DNA of 64,000 nucleotides from assembly GCF_003589595.1 (NCBI RefSeq), contig NW_020654684.1, positions 3,244,641-3,308,640 of the forward strand. The letters run 5' to 3'. Below, piece after piece: positions 1 through 13,049 of this stretch. The notes beneath the pieces were generated by a model. The model was not told the origin of the DNA. It ran no database searches and worked only from the letters and a program-made list of their open reading frames with translations. Position numbers and translations under genes: made by a program. The DNA is from Hyposmocoma kahamanoa (Eukaryota > Arthropoda > Insecta > Lepidoptera > Cosmopterigidae). Position 1 is the stretch's first letter. Each line of letters opens with the position of its first letter.

Positions 1-761
1 TACCAAATAATGCAAATAATTATTATAATTTAATTAATTTATAAATACAATAAATTTAACTGTATTTTAATAATAAATACATTTAGTACGTTGACTGTGC
101 AATAAAAGTTAACAAACATTTGAAAAACTTTAACGAGCTACAGTTTTATTGAGGATCTATAAAAATGGCGCCTCGGGGTTTTATAGACCCTATACCTATA
201 TAAAGATGCTTGCACACTAAGGGTTGAATAAAATAGGAAATAGTTCACTTGTAAGAACATTGAAATACCAAGTGCATGAGCAAGAATCTTTTCTGGCTTT
301 CAGGCCTTATGAAATCAGAGTAAATAACTTTATATTAATTAATCCTAGTGACAAATATGTCCCACAATTAGGCATGGTGGCTTCTAGTGGAGCGGTACGC
401 GTGCCAAAATTCTGGATCGCGATAATACTATCCATATCATAATAAGAAGTGTGTAAACGTAAGTCATTTCATCCCGTTATCACAAATGGCTGTGATTCTA
501 AAAAATAATTGTTTACAAAGTTCAACTAAAAATTACATGTTCCATGTTCCCAAGTTTCTTTTGTTATTTTTCGACGTAATTGTCAATTACGTCCCTTAGC
601 GTGGTATAATTAAAAGAAGCAAATTTTGTTTACACTATAAACCTGCATAAAAATTGTTCAACTTCCTATACACAACTATATTACCTATTTATTTATTTTG
701 TACTACAGATACTGAATGCAAATAATTACTACTAGCTTAGTAACATTTATGAAATTTAGCG

Positions 762-1130
762 ACCATAGTGGTCGAGAGCATGCACACCGGTTTTTATGAG
801 GTCCCGGGTTTGATCACCGGTCTGGTCAGTGTAGAAAACTATTAATTTTCTATATTGTCTCAAGTATGGTTGTTTGTGGTACCGTCATTGTTTCCGATTT
901 CCATAACACAAGTGCTTTAGTTACTTTGAAAAAGAAATAGAAAAAAAATATTGCAACGCCATCTTATAAAAAAAACAGTAATATAAATATAAAAAAGTAA
1001 TAAATAAAAACAAAAATAACACAAAACAAATTTTACTATATAACATTAATACTAGTGCCATGTGTGCGGCTGTGGCGTACGCTTTGGGACCAGAGCAACG
1101 TATGTGATTATTGTGTATACATATTCATAG
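762..1130 (+). repeat. tRNA-headed SINE, apparently interrupted
   Basis: It begins with a tRNA-like head (ccatagtggtcgagagcatg ... gaggtcccgggtttgatc) and has a body with gtttgtggtaccgtcattg and ataacacaagtgctttag, a combination common in lepidopteran SINEs. After about 930 an AT-rich insert of roughly 140 bases appears, and the body seems to resume at ctttgggaccagagcaacg near 1081. The interruption is inferred from family resemblance. Confidence 0.45.
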
Positions 1131-1152
1131 TTATAAAAATAAATATTATGTT

Positions 1153-1300
1153 GGTATAGGGTCTGGCACGGTATGCAAGAAGACGTCGGTTCGAATCCGA
1201 CCGGATCGAAGGAATTTTTTCTGAGTGTTTTTTCTGAGTGTTCAATCTTTGTATTAATAATTATAACAAACTAGTGGAGTAATTTCACAAAAAATAATTG
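1153..1300 (+). repeat. SINE family D copy (5'-truncated)
   Basis: tRNA-like segment with a clear B-box (ggttcgaatcc at about 1190) followed by ggatcgaaggaattttttc and a tail gtattaataattataac, then the ggagtaatttcac segment. Closely related copies lie at 18990-19135, 21780-22190 and 30150-30500. Not a functional tRNA: the head is incomplete and the same unit recurs with SINE body sequence. Confidence 0.65.
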
Positions 1301-1599
1301 AATATCAATTCGATAAAAATTTAATTTATAAAAATAAAATTGAAAAAAAAAATAATCACAAAATATTTCTGTGTTCGATATTTCTATTCATAACCATGTC
1401 AAAATAGTTGAGTTATTGCACAAAAAATCTAAACAAATAAAAATAATCTTGTTTAATTAGTTGTCGAAACTATATAATTCACAGTGTACACAACAATAGT
1501 AGGCATAAAAAAGGGTCAGACCTGCAGAAACCTTTTTAAGAAATACAATATAATGACCATGTACTCACAATATATTTATGATATAATAGTTTATGCGCG

Positions 1600-2036
1600 T
1601 TAAAACTTGGCTACTTATGAGCGACGTACGGGCGGAGGCCGAGCGTTACGAAACGCAGGAACACTAAAATCCGTTGCCCACCGTACCGAACTGGCAACTA
1701 GAAATCCGCGGGTAATAGGTCCCCGATTCTACGAACATCTACCCACAGACCTGAAAAGTGTTAGAAACGATGAAACGTTTTGTACCCGACTAAAAATCCT
1801 TTTATTGGATATTGAATTGTACAGTGTCGATGAGTTTCTTTTGAAACAATTTTAATTTTATTTTATTCGACAAGCAGTAGTTATACTACTTTATTTTATA
1901 TTCATTATTATTATTATTATTATTTTGTTACTGACGATCATAGTTATCCCTTGACATTGTATTTCCAATTGTAATATTGTGACATTGATAACATGAAATA
2001 AACGATTCTATTCTATTCTATTCTATTCTATTCAGT
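1600..2036 (+). mobile_element. 3' end of a CR1/Jockey-like LINE
   Basis: An open frame (codons from about 1607 to 1853) with the peptide pattern RNPRVIGPRFYEHLPTDLK is the conserved tail found downstream of reverse transcriptase in CR1/Jockey-like non-LTR elements (FYNHLP-type motif). It is followed by an AT-rich 3' untranslated part, an AATAAA-like signal, and a pentanucleotide tail of ttcta units (2006-2033). 5'-truncated, as usual; no reverse transcriptase core is present. Confidence 0.65.
2006..2033 (+). repeat. (TTCTA)n microsatellite tail
   Basis: Five and a half copies of ttcta directly after the LINE 3' end, serving as its tail. A shorter (att)n run sits at 1903-1924. Confidence 0.9.
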
Positions 2037-2358
2037 GTATATTCGTTTGTAAGATAACAAAAGTAGACGAATTACCAAAAGGGTTAACAAATCTGTTTTG
2101 ATAATAATCGTGTAAATGACGCGGTTTCCAATGACAATCTTATATCAATTATTATCTGGTGTACGCATCAATGTACGTTCTAAGTATCACGTAATATCGC
2201 ACTTCTAAGACTAATTTAGTGATAACATTACCATGATCATAGCAATATGAGTGATGTAGCTGGCAGTGCTTACATAATTATATGTAACTTAATGATAAAC
2301 CTTTTTGTAACTAGCTTCGTACGGTTGCTTTGTCCCTAATATTCAACATTTCTGTTTA

Positions 2359-2620
2359 AAAAGCCGACCTCAAAAGTTGGTGAAAATACATCTATTTGCC
2401 AAGTTTTATTCAAATCGGTTACCGGAAAGTGCGCGAAACCGGATTCATTCCCTACTTTGCTACCCTTAGAGGTGGAATATTTTTATTTTTTATATCATAC
2501 ACACATACATACGTCTTGTTCGTCCCGTCACTTGATATTATAAAAAAAAAACAAAAAATACAGGTGAATTGAGAACCTCCTCCTTTTTCGAAGTCGGTTA
2601 AAAATAATAATATACCTATT
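2359..2620 (-). repeat. GGAGGAGG-type dispersed lepidopteran repeat
   Basis: On the minus strand it starts with accgacttcgaaaaaggag, goes on with gaggttctcaattcacctg, and ends near cttttgaggtcggc. Another copy lies on the plus strand at 28873-29125. The termini, cgacttc...aaggaggagg and ...gtcgg, are typical of a repeat found widely in Lepidoptera. Coding capacity is nil. Confidence 0.6.
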
Positions 2621-2679
2621 CGTACTATTGGTATGGTAAAGCCACATGTGGTCATAGTGTTTTTATATTTAGTAGCTGT

Positions 2680-2985
2680 AGAGCTCCTTGTGAAAGAGTG
2701 TCCAGGGAAGTACTGTCATCTTACATAATTTCTGCAGCCAAACAACAATGTGAGCATTACTGCGTTCCGGTTTTGAAGGACAATGGTGCTTGCGGAGTTA
2801 CAAGCATATAGGACTTATCAATTTATGTCTCAAGGTGATGGGCGTAGTGGCAGTGCCCCTCAGATCTTTGCGATTTAAAGCTCTAAGTGGCACTGCAAAT
2901 GTCAGGCGTGTCGTTTACCAGCAGGCGCACGACTTGTTTAGTCTCGTCATGTTATCATATAAAAATAAAAGTGTTTAAATATTGG
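2680..2985 (+). repeat. Repeat family P copy (SINE-like, about 300 bases)
   Basis: Dispersed unit running from gagctccttgtgaaagagtg through ggcagtgcccctcagatctt and ggcactgcaaatgtcaggcg to gcacgacttgtttagtctcg. Further copies or pieces are at 3056-3200, 3925-4215 (minus), 22490-22712 (minus), 24585-24830 (minus), 29395-29545 and 58726-58870 (minus). No coding capacity. I do not recognise a named family. Confidence 0.7.
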
Positions 2986-3055
2986 GGTTCAATTAATTTT
3001 TTTTTTTTTTTTTTTAATTAATTAAGATTTAGACATAAACAAAGACACTATTACT

Positions 3056-3200
3056 GTTATGGATGTGCGTGTCGCTTACCAACAGGCGCAGGACTTGTTC
3101 GTCTCGTCACTTGGTGTAATAACCAAAAACGTACGTACCTACTCCCCAGGACGAACTCTTTCACTTGTAAATGTTTCTGATTTCTGATTTCTGTCATTTT
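3056..3200 (+). repeat. Repeat family P fragment
   Basis: It starts within the 3' part of the unit (gtgtcgcttaccaacaggcg then caggacttgttcgtctcgtc) and is preceded by an AT-rich run. Short partial copy next to the fuller one upstream. Confidence 0.5.
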
Positions 3201-3805
3201 GTACATGTAGCCTTATTCCACCAAAGAGTATGCATTATTTCTTAATGTGTCAAAACAAGTCACACAGCACTTTAAACTCACGCTCCCATTGACGCTGATT
3301 GTACGCTATTACGGTCTAAACAGTCTTTCTTACCGCTAACTGTTACCCTGAAAGATTTATGTCTAACATTCCATCGACAAGAGATCACATGCCACAGTTA
3401 CAGCAAAAATACGATTTCCCCTGTTTGTCCTAACCATAATTATCTAAAGCCTCTAAATGCCAAAATCGAACCCCAGAACGTAACTCGTGAGTAAAGAGGG
3501 TCGTAAAACTGACCGCACGAAGTGTAATTCCGTTCGCAAATTGAAATTATAATTTACTACTTTAAGGTAACGCGATAATTGTTATTTGCATGCAACTAGC
3601 AATTTTATACTAATTATTTCTTGTGTGAATGTGTACTGGCTTTTTGTTTGTGCAGCCAAAATTAAAACCATCGGGAAGGCTTACTTCGTAATATAAAGGT
3701 AACAACAAGGTAATTAATTCGTTCAATGTTCTTTATTTGTATGTGTGTCGAAACCGTAGCGAGTGGATGACGTCTCTGTCTACCCTTACGGGAACAAAGC
3801 GCGAA

Positions 3806-3860
3806 GTGTTTTTTTAACTGGGACGGTATGGGTAAATCCGAAAGTTTATGAGATGCAGGA
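3806..3860 (+). repeat. End fragment of the AGT-T(n) MITE family
   Basis: tttttttaactgggacggta followed by tgggtaaatccgaaag matches the 55-base terminal inverted repeat of the MITE at 17343-17851. The other end was not seen, so this is a fragment. Confidence 0.55.
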
Positions 3861-3924
3861 AAGCTGTTATAGGAACCATTAAGACTTTTTTTGCAAAAAC
3901 AATTTTGGCAGAGCACATTTTATT

Positions 3925-4215
3925 TATAACATGAGTGACGGGACGAACAAGTAGTGCGCCTGAAGGTAAACTACGTGCCTGTCTCTAACTGTTGCAGTGC
4001 CACTCAGAGCTTTAAATTGCAAAGATCTGAGAGGCACTGCCACTGCGCCCGTCAACCGGACACATAAGTTGACAAGTCTCATGTGCCTGTAATTTCACCA
4101 GCACCCTTACCCTTCAAAACCGAAATACATTAATGCTCGTACTACTGCTTGGAAATAGGTAAGATGGCAGTACTACCCTGAATTAAATCTTTCACAAGGA
4201 GCTCCACTGCTGCTA
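3925..4215 (-). repeat. Repeat family P copy
   Basis: Near full-length copy in the opposite orientation to the one at 2680: tgacgggacgaacaagtagt ... gccactcagagctttaaatt ... ctttcacaaggagctcc. Same order of blocks, roughly 75-85% similar by eye. Confidence 0.7.
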
Positions 4216-4773
4216 ACTATTTTGCGGTATGGTCGGTGCGTGTATCATTTGTAGTCTTGTTACCTTTTCTTCAATACAGCCATTTATTTTAAACCACTGC
4301 ACTTGCAGTATTAAAGAATAAAGTCTTTTATTTCTTAATTTTTAAAAGCATAGGTACATTCTGCTGCTCTTTGAATTAAATAAAATTTTATCTTCATGAA
4401 AACAACTGTCAAGAACTGCGAGTTACTATAATAATTTCAAAATGTCGGTTGAAATAATTTGAAAGACCTAATAGTTTCACTTCTACATATTTATGTCTTT
4501 AATTAAGAAGTAACAATAATTAAATTTGAAATTGATATTATTATTGTCTGTAACCATTTATTTATCACGCAAAAATTAATATTTATATTTTCATAAATAA
4601 ACGATAGCATATGAATATTAAATAAATAACGCACACATTTATAGCCCCGCACTAGGGAAACCCTGTATCACAGGTGCCATGGACACATATACCTAAAAAG
4701 TCATAAATTACACCTTTGGTGGTGGATCAGTGCGCTGAATGTATGATTTTGTATGACCGGCCGTCACTACGCA

Positions 4774-4890
4774 CCGAAACTCACGAAAGGAATAAATGTA
4801 GGCCATAAGAATATTTCTTCCGGCCCAGGAATCGAACTCGGGACCTTTGCGTGGCTGACCAGCACGGTAACCGTTCGGCCACGGAGGCAA
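4774..4890 (-). repeat. SINE family S copy (tRNA-like head)
   Basis: On the minus strand: gcctccgtggccgaacggtt, then accgtgctggtcagccacgc, a B-box-like gttcgattcctgg, then ggccggaagaaatattctta. Sister copies at 17160-17283 and 22725-22840. The head resembles a tRNA with a long variable arm, but no anticodon stem is kept; treated as a SINE, not a gene. Confidence 0.65.
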
Positions 4891-5654
4891 TTATAACTAG
4901 TAATATTAATTTCTTTAACTTTTCTCTGAGAAATACTTTGGAGCCTAGCTCGCTTCTGAAGAACAAACATTGTATTAAGATGTCGGCATTACTCCAGAAG
5001 AAAAATGCGGTACGCCCAAAATTAGTCAAACTTAAAAGTAAGTTTTACAGATTGCGCGTTTTTTTTATTGCGCGCAATGCAGATCTGAGTATACTAAATA
5101 TACCTACAGCCTAATGGTGTAATTACAATTACATAGTTTTTATGATTTCTGCACTTGGGGTGCACGAAAAGAACCACCCCAAACGAAGTACCATGCCTTT
5201 CCTGCACATCTGGCGCATCCTTGCATGTTACGTTTCCAAAAATCATAGTGTGTACATGTTCGCCAGCTTGTCGCGTTCGGTTCGTATTGAGCCAACGATA
5301 ACCAGGTAGGTGCTCATTCTAGCAAGTGAAGGCTGTTTCATGCGTCCACACTAGAAAAGGTTTGGGAACCCATGCACTAGAACCTCGTTACTGTATCTGC
5401 CACATTACAGTTACGGGCGAACGAGTACCCGCCTTTACGCCGATCGACGAATCCTTTCATAACGATGGAAAGCGTTATAGTGTATGTATGCCATCGACAC
5501 GATAAGAAGAATAACGACTTCTGCGCCAACACATAACAAGTGAAACGTGCAATGTATAACACTTTTAAAAACGCATTAGCAACGAACTGTCCACTAAAAC
5601 ATTATAGCTCCCGCCACGACATAAACTCTCTTTAAACAAACCGATAGCCATGAT

Positions 5655-5720
5655 TCGTGTGTGATGCGCGCACGCATCAGTCGCGCGTGATTGACGCGCC
5701 GCCGCCGCCCGCGCACCGTT
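5655..5720. promoter_or_regulatory. CpG-dense patch in AT-rich surroundings
   Basis: About 65 bases packed with CG dinucleotides (tgatgcgcgcacgcatcagt, cgcgcgtgattgacgcgccg, ccgccgcccgcgcaccg) followed by a TATA-like tacatataaata at about 5722. The composition contrasts sharply with the flanks. This could be an internal promoter or enhancer on the plus strand, or an eroded exon; no open frame of note. Weak evidence. Confidence 0.25.
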
Positions 5721-7867
5721 TTACATATAAATAACCAATTATAATATTGCCATAGGCTTGTAGTGCGACTAGAATTGACCGAGTTAATGCTTTTGGTTAT
5801 GTACCATGGTCAAGTACCTATAACACTCGACATCCATACCTTTAACAAATACTCTTTGAATAATAAATTATATATACAGAAAACTATTGTGTCGTATTGT
5901 GTTTATTTCAAACTGCCGGACCAAGATCAAATGTAACAAGCTTTTTTACCTTTGTTTTGCACTTTTTTATCATATAATATTCAAGTAGCTAGGTTTTTAA
6001 TTGTGTTTAAAAAATTACTGATCACAAAAAGTGTACGCTCCTGTGGCAAGACATTGATGATAAATTATGTATACTGTATACGAAACGTTTAATTAAAGTA
6101 AACAAAGACGAAACAACTATAATAATAAAAATTTACGATTATGCACTTTTGTAAATATTGTTGACAAGTAGTCACTTAAATTCAATGTGAAAGCATATTT
6201 TAAGATCGCAGAAATTGTTTTAAACTCAAACACAAACGGTAAATTGACCTGCAAAAAGGATCAAGAATGCACAAGGCAGTGTGAGATCTAAATTGTTCAC
6301 ATGTACTCGTTACGGTAGCCACTTTTAATAATGAGTAATGAGATAGAAAGAATGCAGGATAAGTGACGGCGTAATAGACAAGTGAAATATGTACATCGCC
6401 GCTTCTACCCGCCTGGTATTCTAAAACAGACGGGCCTCATTAAAATATCTCATGATTGATTTTGAAGCCAATACCAATACGGTAGTCGCTACCGCCCTAT
6501 TTAGTGGTGCTTAGTAATTATCTAATTCTAATACGACGAACGGTAGCCGATACGCCCACGGATTCTACTAATGTTTGTTGATTTAGCAATCTCTTTAGCT
6601 TTTTTGCTTTCATATTTAATTAAAAACAAGTTCCTGCCGAACCGTTTAAGCTGAATGGCAGGCTAGTATAATAGAGAATAGAAAATTTGTATAATAAAGC
6701 CTTAGGCTGCAACAAGAGTGTTCAATTTCATTAAAGTCAACAACCATCTTTATCTTGACGTGCGTCAGATACGCGGAATCACTTGCGCAAATCTTCCCGT
6801 CAGCTGGCGTGGTACCAGGCAATCATGGTATGACAGGAGTATGTTTAGCGGGACAGGCGAGGCCCACCCGCAGTGCGGCCGCGGGCAAGCACGCGCTCGC
6901 AAATTCGTTAGTACTCGGTGAAAATTGCACCCTGAGTTTACGGTACTTCTGTTATATCATGCAAGCTTGGTACTATTCGTAATATATATTCTTCAATAAA
7001 ATAAGAAAATTATAAATTAAATATGACCCGTAAACCGATAAATTTTCAATCATCAGCAAAATTCTCTTAAAATTTTGTTTGTGTTTACCGTGAGAATTTT
7101 AAGTAAGAATGCGAGTTTCACAATTTCCCATACCCGCTTATTTCCTGGAAATATTAGCAAGTCTTTCGTCGTTTGCTAGCCCCACAGAATGCTTGCTAAA
7201 CTTGCTCCTTTGGTTGTTCGTCTTGCCCCAATAGAATTAAACAACATTTTTTTTATTTAGTTGGAATGTTTCGCTTACGTTTAAATAATTAATATTTTTT
7301 TAATAATTTATGTTTGCCATTCATATATAATGTTTAATTCATGATATTTAAATGAATCTGTCAATTTAGTAGAGATTTATTAATTAATTTATTCTGAAAA
7401 ATTCATAAAAATAAATGAGTCTGCTTTTTTAGTCAAACGTACTAAATGTGGCACGGGGCAAGTCGCCAGTTACAGGGGCAACCTTGTCAGGGGGCAAATG
7501 AGACACATTTCTAAAACATTTTCCAATCACGTGTGGCGATGACTTTATTTTGATATTGCACGTCGGTTGTTTATCGCCCATTGTGTTCGCGTTCACAGCG
7601 CTACGTGCGCAGGCGGCACATGCTCATATAAAAATTTCAACGCATTTATTGTATTCTGGTTAAGTATTCTAACTGTGAATTGCTTGATTTGAATTGTTAT
7701 TAAATATAATGAGGACCTACTTTTCATATTTTAACCTTGTTTATAGGTACTGTAAATTGTAGGTCACCGTTGACCATTGGGACCTGTAAAGGCCCCAACA
7801 CGTTGGTTTGTTTGACGAAACATATACACGCGATTTAGATCCGAAGAAATTAATTCATTTCCAATAT

Positions 7868-8370
7868 CCAGTAGTGGGCAAGCTCCCGGGGTTTAACCCC
7901 TTTTTAACCCAACGCTTTGTTAACGCTGGGTTTAAATTGGGTTAAAACCCATTAACGCCTAAAATCAAGGGCAAAATCTGTTTGAGTACAACTAAATATT
8001 TGTTGTAAATCGAGTTTTGTTAAAATTGAATGATATTATTACAAAATGTTTATTGTTTTCTGATCTTTACAATTCGATTATTGCCTTACCATTGGATTCG
8101 CTTGAGAAAATCGTTAGATGGTATGCACTTGAATCTATTTTCATAAAAATCTAATCGTAATGTCTTGGGAATGCCCAGGATTGCAAGCTTTTCCGTATAA
8201 AAATTATTTTCTATATCGAAATTTGTAATAAGTGTGGAATTATACCAAACTCAGTATTCGCCGTTTCTGCCCACGATTTTAGGTAGAAATTAATTAGAAC
8301 CCGGCTTTTGGTAAAAATCTGGGGGTTGATAGGGTTTTAACCCACTGTCCATCTCTGTACTTATGTATCT
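7868..8370. repeat. Possible hAT-like MITE rich in TTTAACCC
   Basis: The left end cagtagtgggcaagctcccg and the reverse of the right end (cagagatggacagtggg) are similar, and both ends carry gggtttaaccc-type motifs in opposite orientation. No convincing 8-base target duplication could be matched, so the boundaries are uncertain. Confidence 0.35.
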
Positions 8371-8394
8371 AATTCTTTTTTTATATAGAAATGG

Positions 8395-8620
8395 CTGAAA
8401 GAATAATAACAAAGCTGATTTATAAGGCGAGCGAGAGCGAAGAAGTTGGTAAAGGCCAACCAAAGCGAATTTTCCATGATCATACTGAAGACGTCCTAAA
8501 GAAAGGCCAGGTCAAGTGTACCCTAAATCGATGAGCGTGTATGAAAGCACTGATGCCTGATGATTAGGCGAAAGACGTGTACCAGGATCGCAGTCAGTGG
8601 AAGGCAGTGATCTCTTTCTA
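8395..8620 (+). mobile_element. Remnant of a LINE endonuclease/RT tail
   Basis: A broken frame ends with the pattern VYQDRSQWKAVIS, resembling the DRxxWR(x)L motif near the end of RTE-like ORF2 proteins. It is interrupted by stops and has no flanking reverse-transcriptase core. Low-certainty call from one short motif. Confidence 0.35.
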
Positions 8621-10070
8621 ACTTTCTTTAAATACAGGACGTGAAGTGTATGTATGTGAGCGTACTTATGCAAATAAGAACTTTTTTTCACAACAACCTT
8701 CAAAGTTATTTCTGTCGTGTAAAGATGTTATAAAAGACAAACTTTTGTTGTTTGTTTTTTATAGAAATGGGCGAAGTTAGTCGCGTGAAGACTGCTCTGC
8801 GGTTAACAGTTAGCTTCTGATCGTGCCCTTGGGATATGCCTAAGGTAGGAAAAGATGTTGTTGGAACACGCGAATGTGTGGTTGGACTACTTATGAATCA
8901 TGTTACCTTGGTACCTACACATAACAATCGTATATTTTTATTTCCGTTTTAAAACTAGATCAAGGTAACAGAAATAGATTCTACCATTAAAGGCCTATGC
9001 ACAGCACTGAGATGCATATAAGTAGTTGATAATGAAAATAATCTGAAATCGTTAATTTCTTTACTGTCAGTATTCCAGTATTTAACGTTAATTTCGATCT
9101 AGTTAATACGATTATTTGAAATTGAGTTAATGTAATAAAACAAATGAATGTCAACGCCCGTGGCGGAAACATCGAATCAAGTTTTGCAAAAACCGTAAAA
9201 ACAAAACACAAATTTAGTTTTATTAAACCCATGAGACCAACCGGGACGTTCCCGCTTCCTACCAGTAACCAAGAACACATGTATAATTAGGAGATTTTTT
9301 TTCCTATTAGAAACCTTCCGGTGGGTAAGAGGGCCCTTGGGATAGTTTGAATGTTTGAAATTATTTGACTCCTTTCTCTTGACACGGTATGCGCGCCTAC
9401 TAAATTTTATTTTTAGGTTTCACTACAGTATTTTTTTTTAATAATTTTGTAATTAATTGTGTCCAGAGTGTTCAGACTATCCAGCCCTGGAAGTCATTCA
9501 GTCTTTTGTTAGTTCTTGTCAGGAGGTTTTAAACCTCCCTGCCGATTACTACCGCAAAAAAGCGAACAAACCAAAGGCTAAATATATTTGACTGGGTCCT
9601 TAAGAACACGTCTTACAGGTGGATCGTCTATTTGTCTGGTTTTAATACCAATTAAAAAACTAGGAGAATACAAACTAAGTAAAAAAAAACTAACAACAAT
9701 TAAAAAGTGTAGTGTGGTAAGAATTATACAAGTATTACGAGTTAATTATATAGACGCATGTTGTTTCCTAACCATCCGAAATGATTAACATCTAATTAGT
9801 GCATACCCGAAAAGACCACACAAAAACAGGGATAAATCACTGGAGTCGTTTAAATTAGTCACCACGAGTGACGGGGCGTGGTGCGGCATTTACGCGTAAT
9901 TACCAAGTACCAGGAGAACAGGGTCATGGAAGAACTACGAGGAATGCCGACAATTTAAATAGCACGTAAATAATGAATTTAGTCACTGAACCACAAAAGA
10001 TTATGAATTACATACATGTGTATACTTTTTTAATAAAACCATAGATTGGTAAATAAAATCACGTTAATAC

Positions 10071-10798
10071 TAGTGTTGCAACGAATACCTATTCGGTTAC
10101 TATTCCGAATTCGGCTTATCCGGCCTGTTTTTTACTATTCGGCCATTTGGCCGAAATCTAAAATTGATTTGCTATTCGGTTTTAAAAACAGGAGAAAGAA
10201 GTAAAAAAAAACTAGTACATTTTTTATAAATAATGTTAAATATAACTGTTAAAAAAAGCATTCATTTATCCACAAAACACAGCACGCATAAGCGAACAAA
10301 TAAAACAAAATAGCATGGTCAAAAAGGATAAAGACTCGGTTTTGCTGATTTTCAGGCTTCACATATGACTAATCGCTTGCTGCATCAGATCGGCAAGTGA
10401 AGTGTATACTAAATACCGGGCACATACATACATTGTAAGTTCGCAATTCGCTTCTTTGTCTAAGAGATCAAATGAAATGTAACATAACTAAGTAATTTTC
10501 TAAGAGATCAAAAAGAGTAACATATAAAATTAACACTACGTACTTATTATACAGTTTACTCATGGCTAAATAACCGCAAAGAAAATCAACCAAGCATTTA
10601 TTATTTGCAAACCAAAATAAAATTTTTTAAAAGTTTACCTAACTGAAGTAAAATAAACAAGTACTTTCTTCATTAAGTCATAAATTTCAATTTCAAAATT
10701 ATAGTAAAGACTTTGCATTGCATAAAATTATTTACAATGAAACAGATTCGGTTATTCGGTCATACTCTTGCCCGAATATATTATTCGTTGCAACACTA
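10071..10798. mobile_element. hAT-like MITE with 17-base perfect terminal inverted repeats
   Basis: 728 bases. Left end tagtgttgcaacgaata, right end tattcgttgcaacacta: a perfect 17-base inverted repeat. Sub-terminal regions are rich in attcgg/ccgaat motifs on both sides. The flanking octamers gttaatac and gtgcatat agree at five of eight places, consistent with a decayed 8-base hAT target duplication. There is no transposase frame inside, so it is non-autonomous. Confidence 0.75.
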
Positions 10799-13049
10799 GT
10801 GCATATATCTATTTTCATAAAGAACAAAATTTGTGGGTTATAACAACTCTCCTATCTACAAATTCGAATGCCTCCTTCATCACTGCCGTTCGTGTTGCCA
10901 TTTTATGTTAACGATCCTACTCAAATTATATCGAAAGTAATTACCAAGTACCAGGAGAGCAGGGTCAAGAAATAGCTGCTAATGACGAATTCTGTAATTG
11001 AGTCACAAAACTATAACATAATGGAATATAGAGTAGTACGGACATGATAAATCTGTAATAAAAAATATATTTTTCCACCTATTCACTTGTTTTATAACTT
11101 TTACAACCGATAAACTGACAAAAGACGATTTAAATGCTACCCATATCGTTTATACGGCCGTTTTGTAAAGGAGCAGGATTTAGGCGTCTGATGGTCGTAA
11201 GATAACCTCCCGTAGAGTTGCACCATGTTTAGAGTCACAAAAACGTTTAGTCTACATTTCAAAATATCAGTTTATGCATATGATCCGTTTAAAATAATTT
11301 TCTTAAGTTAAACACTCCTTATGAAACAACCATGGCGAGTCAACGAAGTTCATCACTACTTTTACGCGATATCTCCAAAACGCATATTTCCCAAATTATG
11401 TAATGAACAATAAAATAAATAATTTAATAACCGTGATGTAGTCGAAAATGAGTTACAAGATTATCTCGAAAGAATAAGTGAGCGTTCAGCAAGATGGCAG
11501 AAATTTATTCATAGCATGAGATTTTGATAAAATAAATATGAATTGCTAAAAGATTTTTTTAAATTCTCTCGAACAAATCGATAATTTTATTCTTTGAATT
11601 GTAAAATAATATCCATTTACCTACAGAACATTATCTGAACTATACATATAGTGATTTGTAAGTATTTTAAATCCCCTACGACATATCGTCGGAGTTTTGT
11701 AGAAGGGCGAAAGCGCCATTCCGAAACATTTCAGGGGAGCACGATTTTTTCACAACTGTTTTAAAATGTAAACTTAATTGAAACCATAATTCAATTAAAA
11801 AAAGGACGTAAATATTTTAAAACAATCGTTAAAACCTTTCCACAAAACATCGACGATATGCTTCTCCAAAAACGGAATATACTCAATATTTGTCATACAC
11901 ATTACAGCAACAATCTGACAGATTGTAGCTGTAATACTACTGTAGGGCGGTGTTCTCATCTTTTGCCTAGAATTATTTCTTGGTTTCTATTGACAACTTA
12001 GGGCCGACACAGACAATTGAATTTTAAAGAAATGCCTGAACTATACTATATACAGGTCTGTTCCAACTGCCAGTTTTCTATAAAATTACCTTTAGTTCTC
12101 TGGATACTCAAGCCGTAGTTGCAATAAACAATTGTGAATACACACTACCTACTTTTTTTTGGAACTAGAATTAACTGTGGAACAGAATCTGCACTATATT
12201 TTCTATTTATAAACTATCAATGATAGTTTAAAATAATATAACAACAAGTAATGCTAATAAACCGACGTTGCGTACAGTTATGTTCGCTCATTACAATCGC
12301 GATGGGCGATTATTTATCTCGTAAGTAATTGAAAGTATTCCGATCGTGTATAACTGGATATAAAATTCATATTTCTGTCATGCTATATTTTATAAGCGAT
12401 AGCGTTTATTACATCGCAATAATAATAGAGTTATTTTCCAGTCAGGCTCGGCGTGTGGCGTCGCTTTCACCACATATGCAGTGATGCTGTTCGATACCGC
12501 GTGTAGTAGCGATACTGACTGCCCGATTGTGCCATTGCCGAGGAATACCACCTCTATTATTTAAAAATTCCACATTTATGTTTTAGTCTATGGGAAAGAT
12601 GATCATCTTAAATAAAAAACTGAAAAAGATACTATGGTTTCGGGTCTGAAATGGTATAGGTATATCTAATTTTTCTAACATGCTAATGTTTCCAGCGTTT
12701 TACAGATCCAATGGCCACGGTAGACTAACTAACGGAAAAAATATTGCTTTTCCCAATAGTATTTTATGCAAACTTTGCTTAATGAGGGTTCATAAAGTCG
12801 AGTACCGTGTTTAGGCCACGCGGCATTGCGGTAAGTAATTTTAAGACCTAATTACGTAATGATGGCATACAATACTTTTTCTACGAGTAAATAATATGAT
12901 GAAACAAAACTAATATTTAATGTGTATATTTTTATAACAAACTCAAACGAAAGCCAAAGAAATGCTACGAAACAAAAAACCAAAGAGATAGAAGTGACAA
13001 GGCACCGCTTATATTTTAATCAATCTTTTTGTAATAAATGTTTAAAAGC

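Noticed and set aside
1153..1215. Possible tRNA gene with a B-box
   Set aside because: Cloverleaf is incomplete, and the same sequence recurs within SINE copies at 21780 and 30150.
4820..4890. Possible minus-strand tRNA with a long variable arm
   Set aside because: Anticodon stem cannot be paired and sister copies carry identical SINE body sequence.
5377..5562. Minus-strand 61-codon frame MLYIARFTCYVLAQ
   Set aside because: No motif, no splice context with the neurobeachin frame, and typical of chance open stretches.
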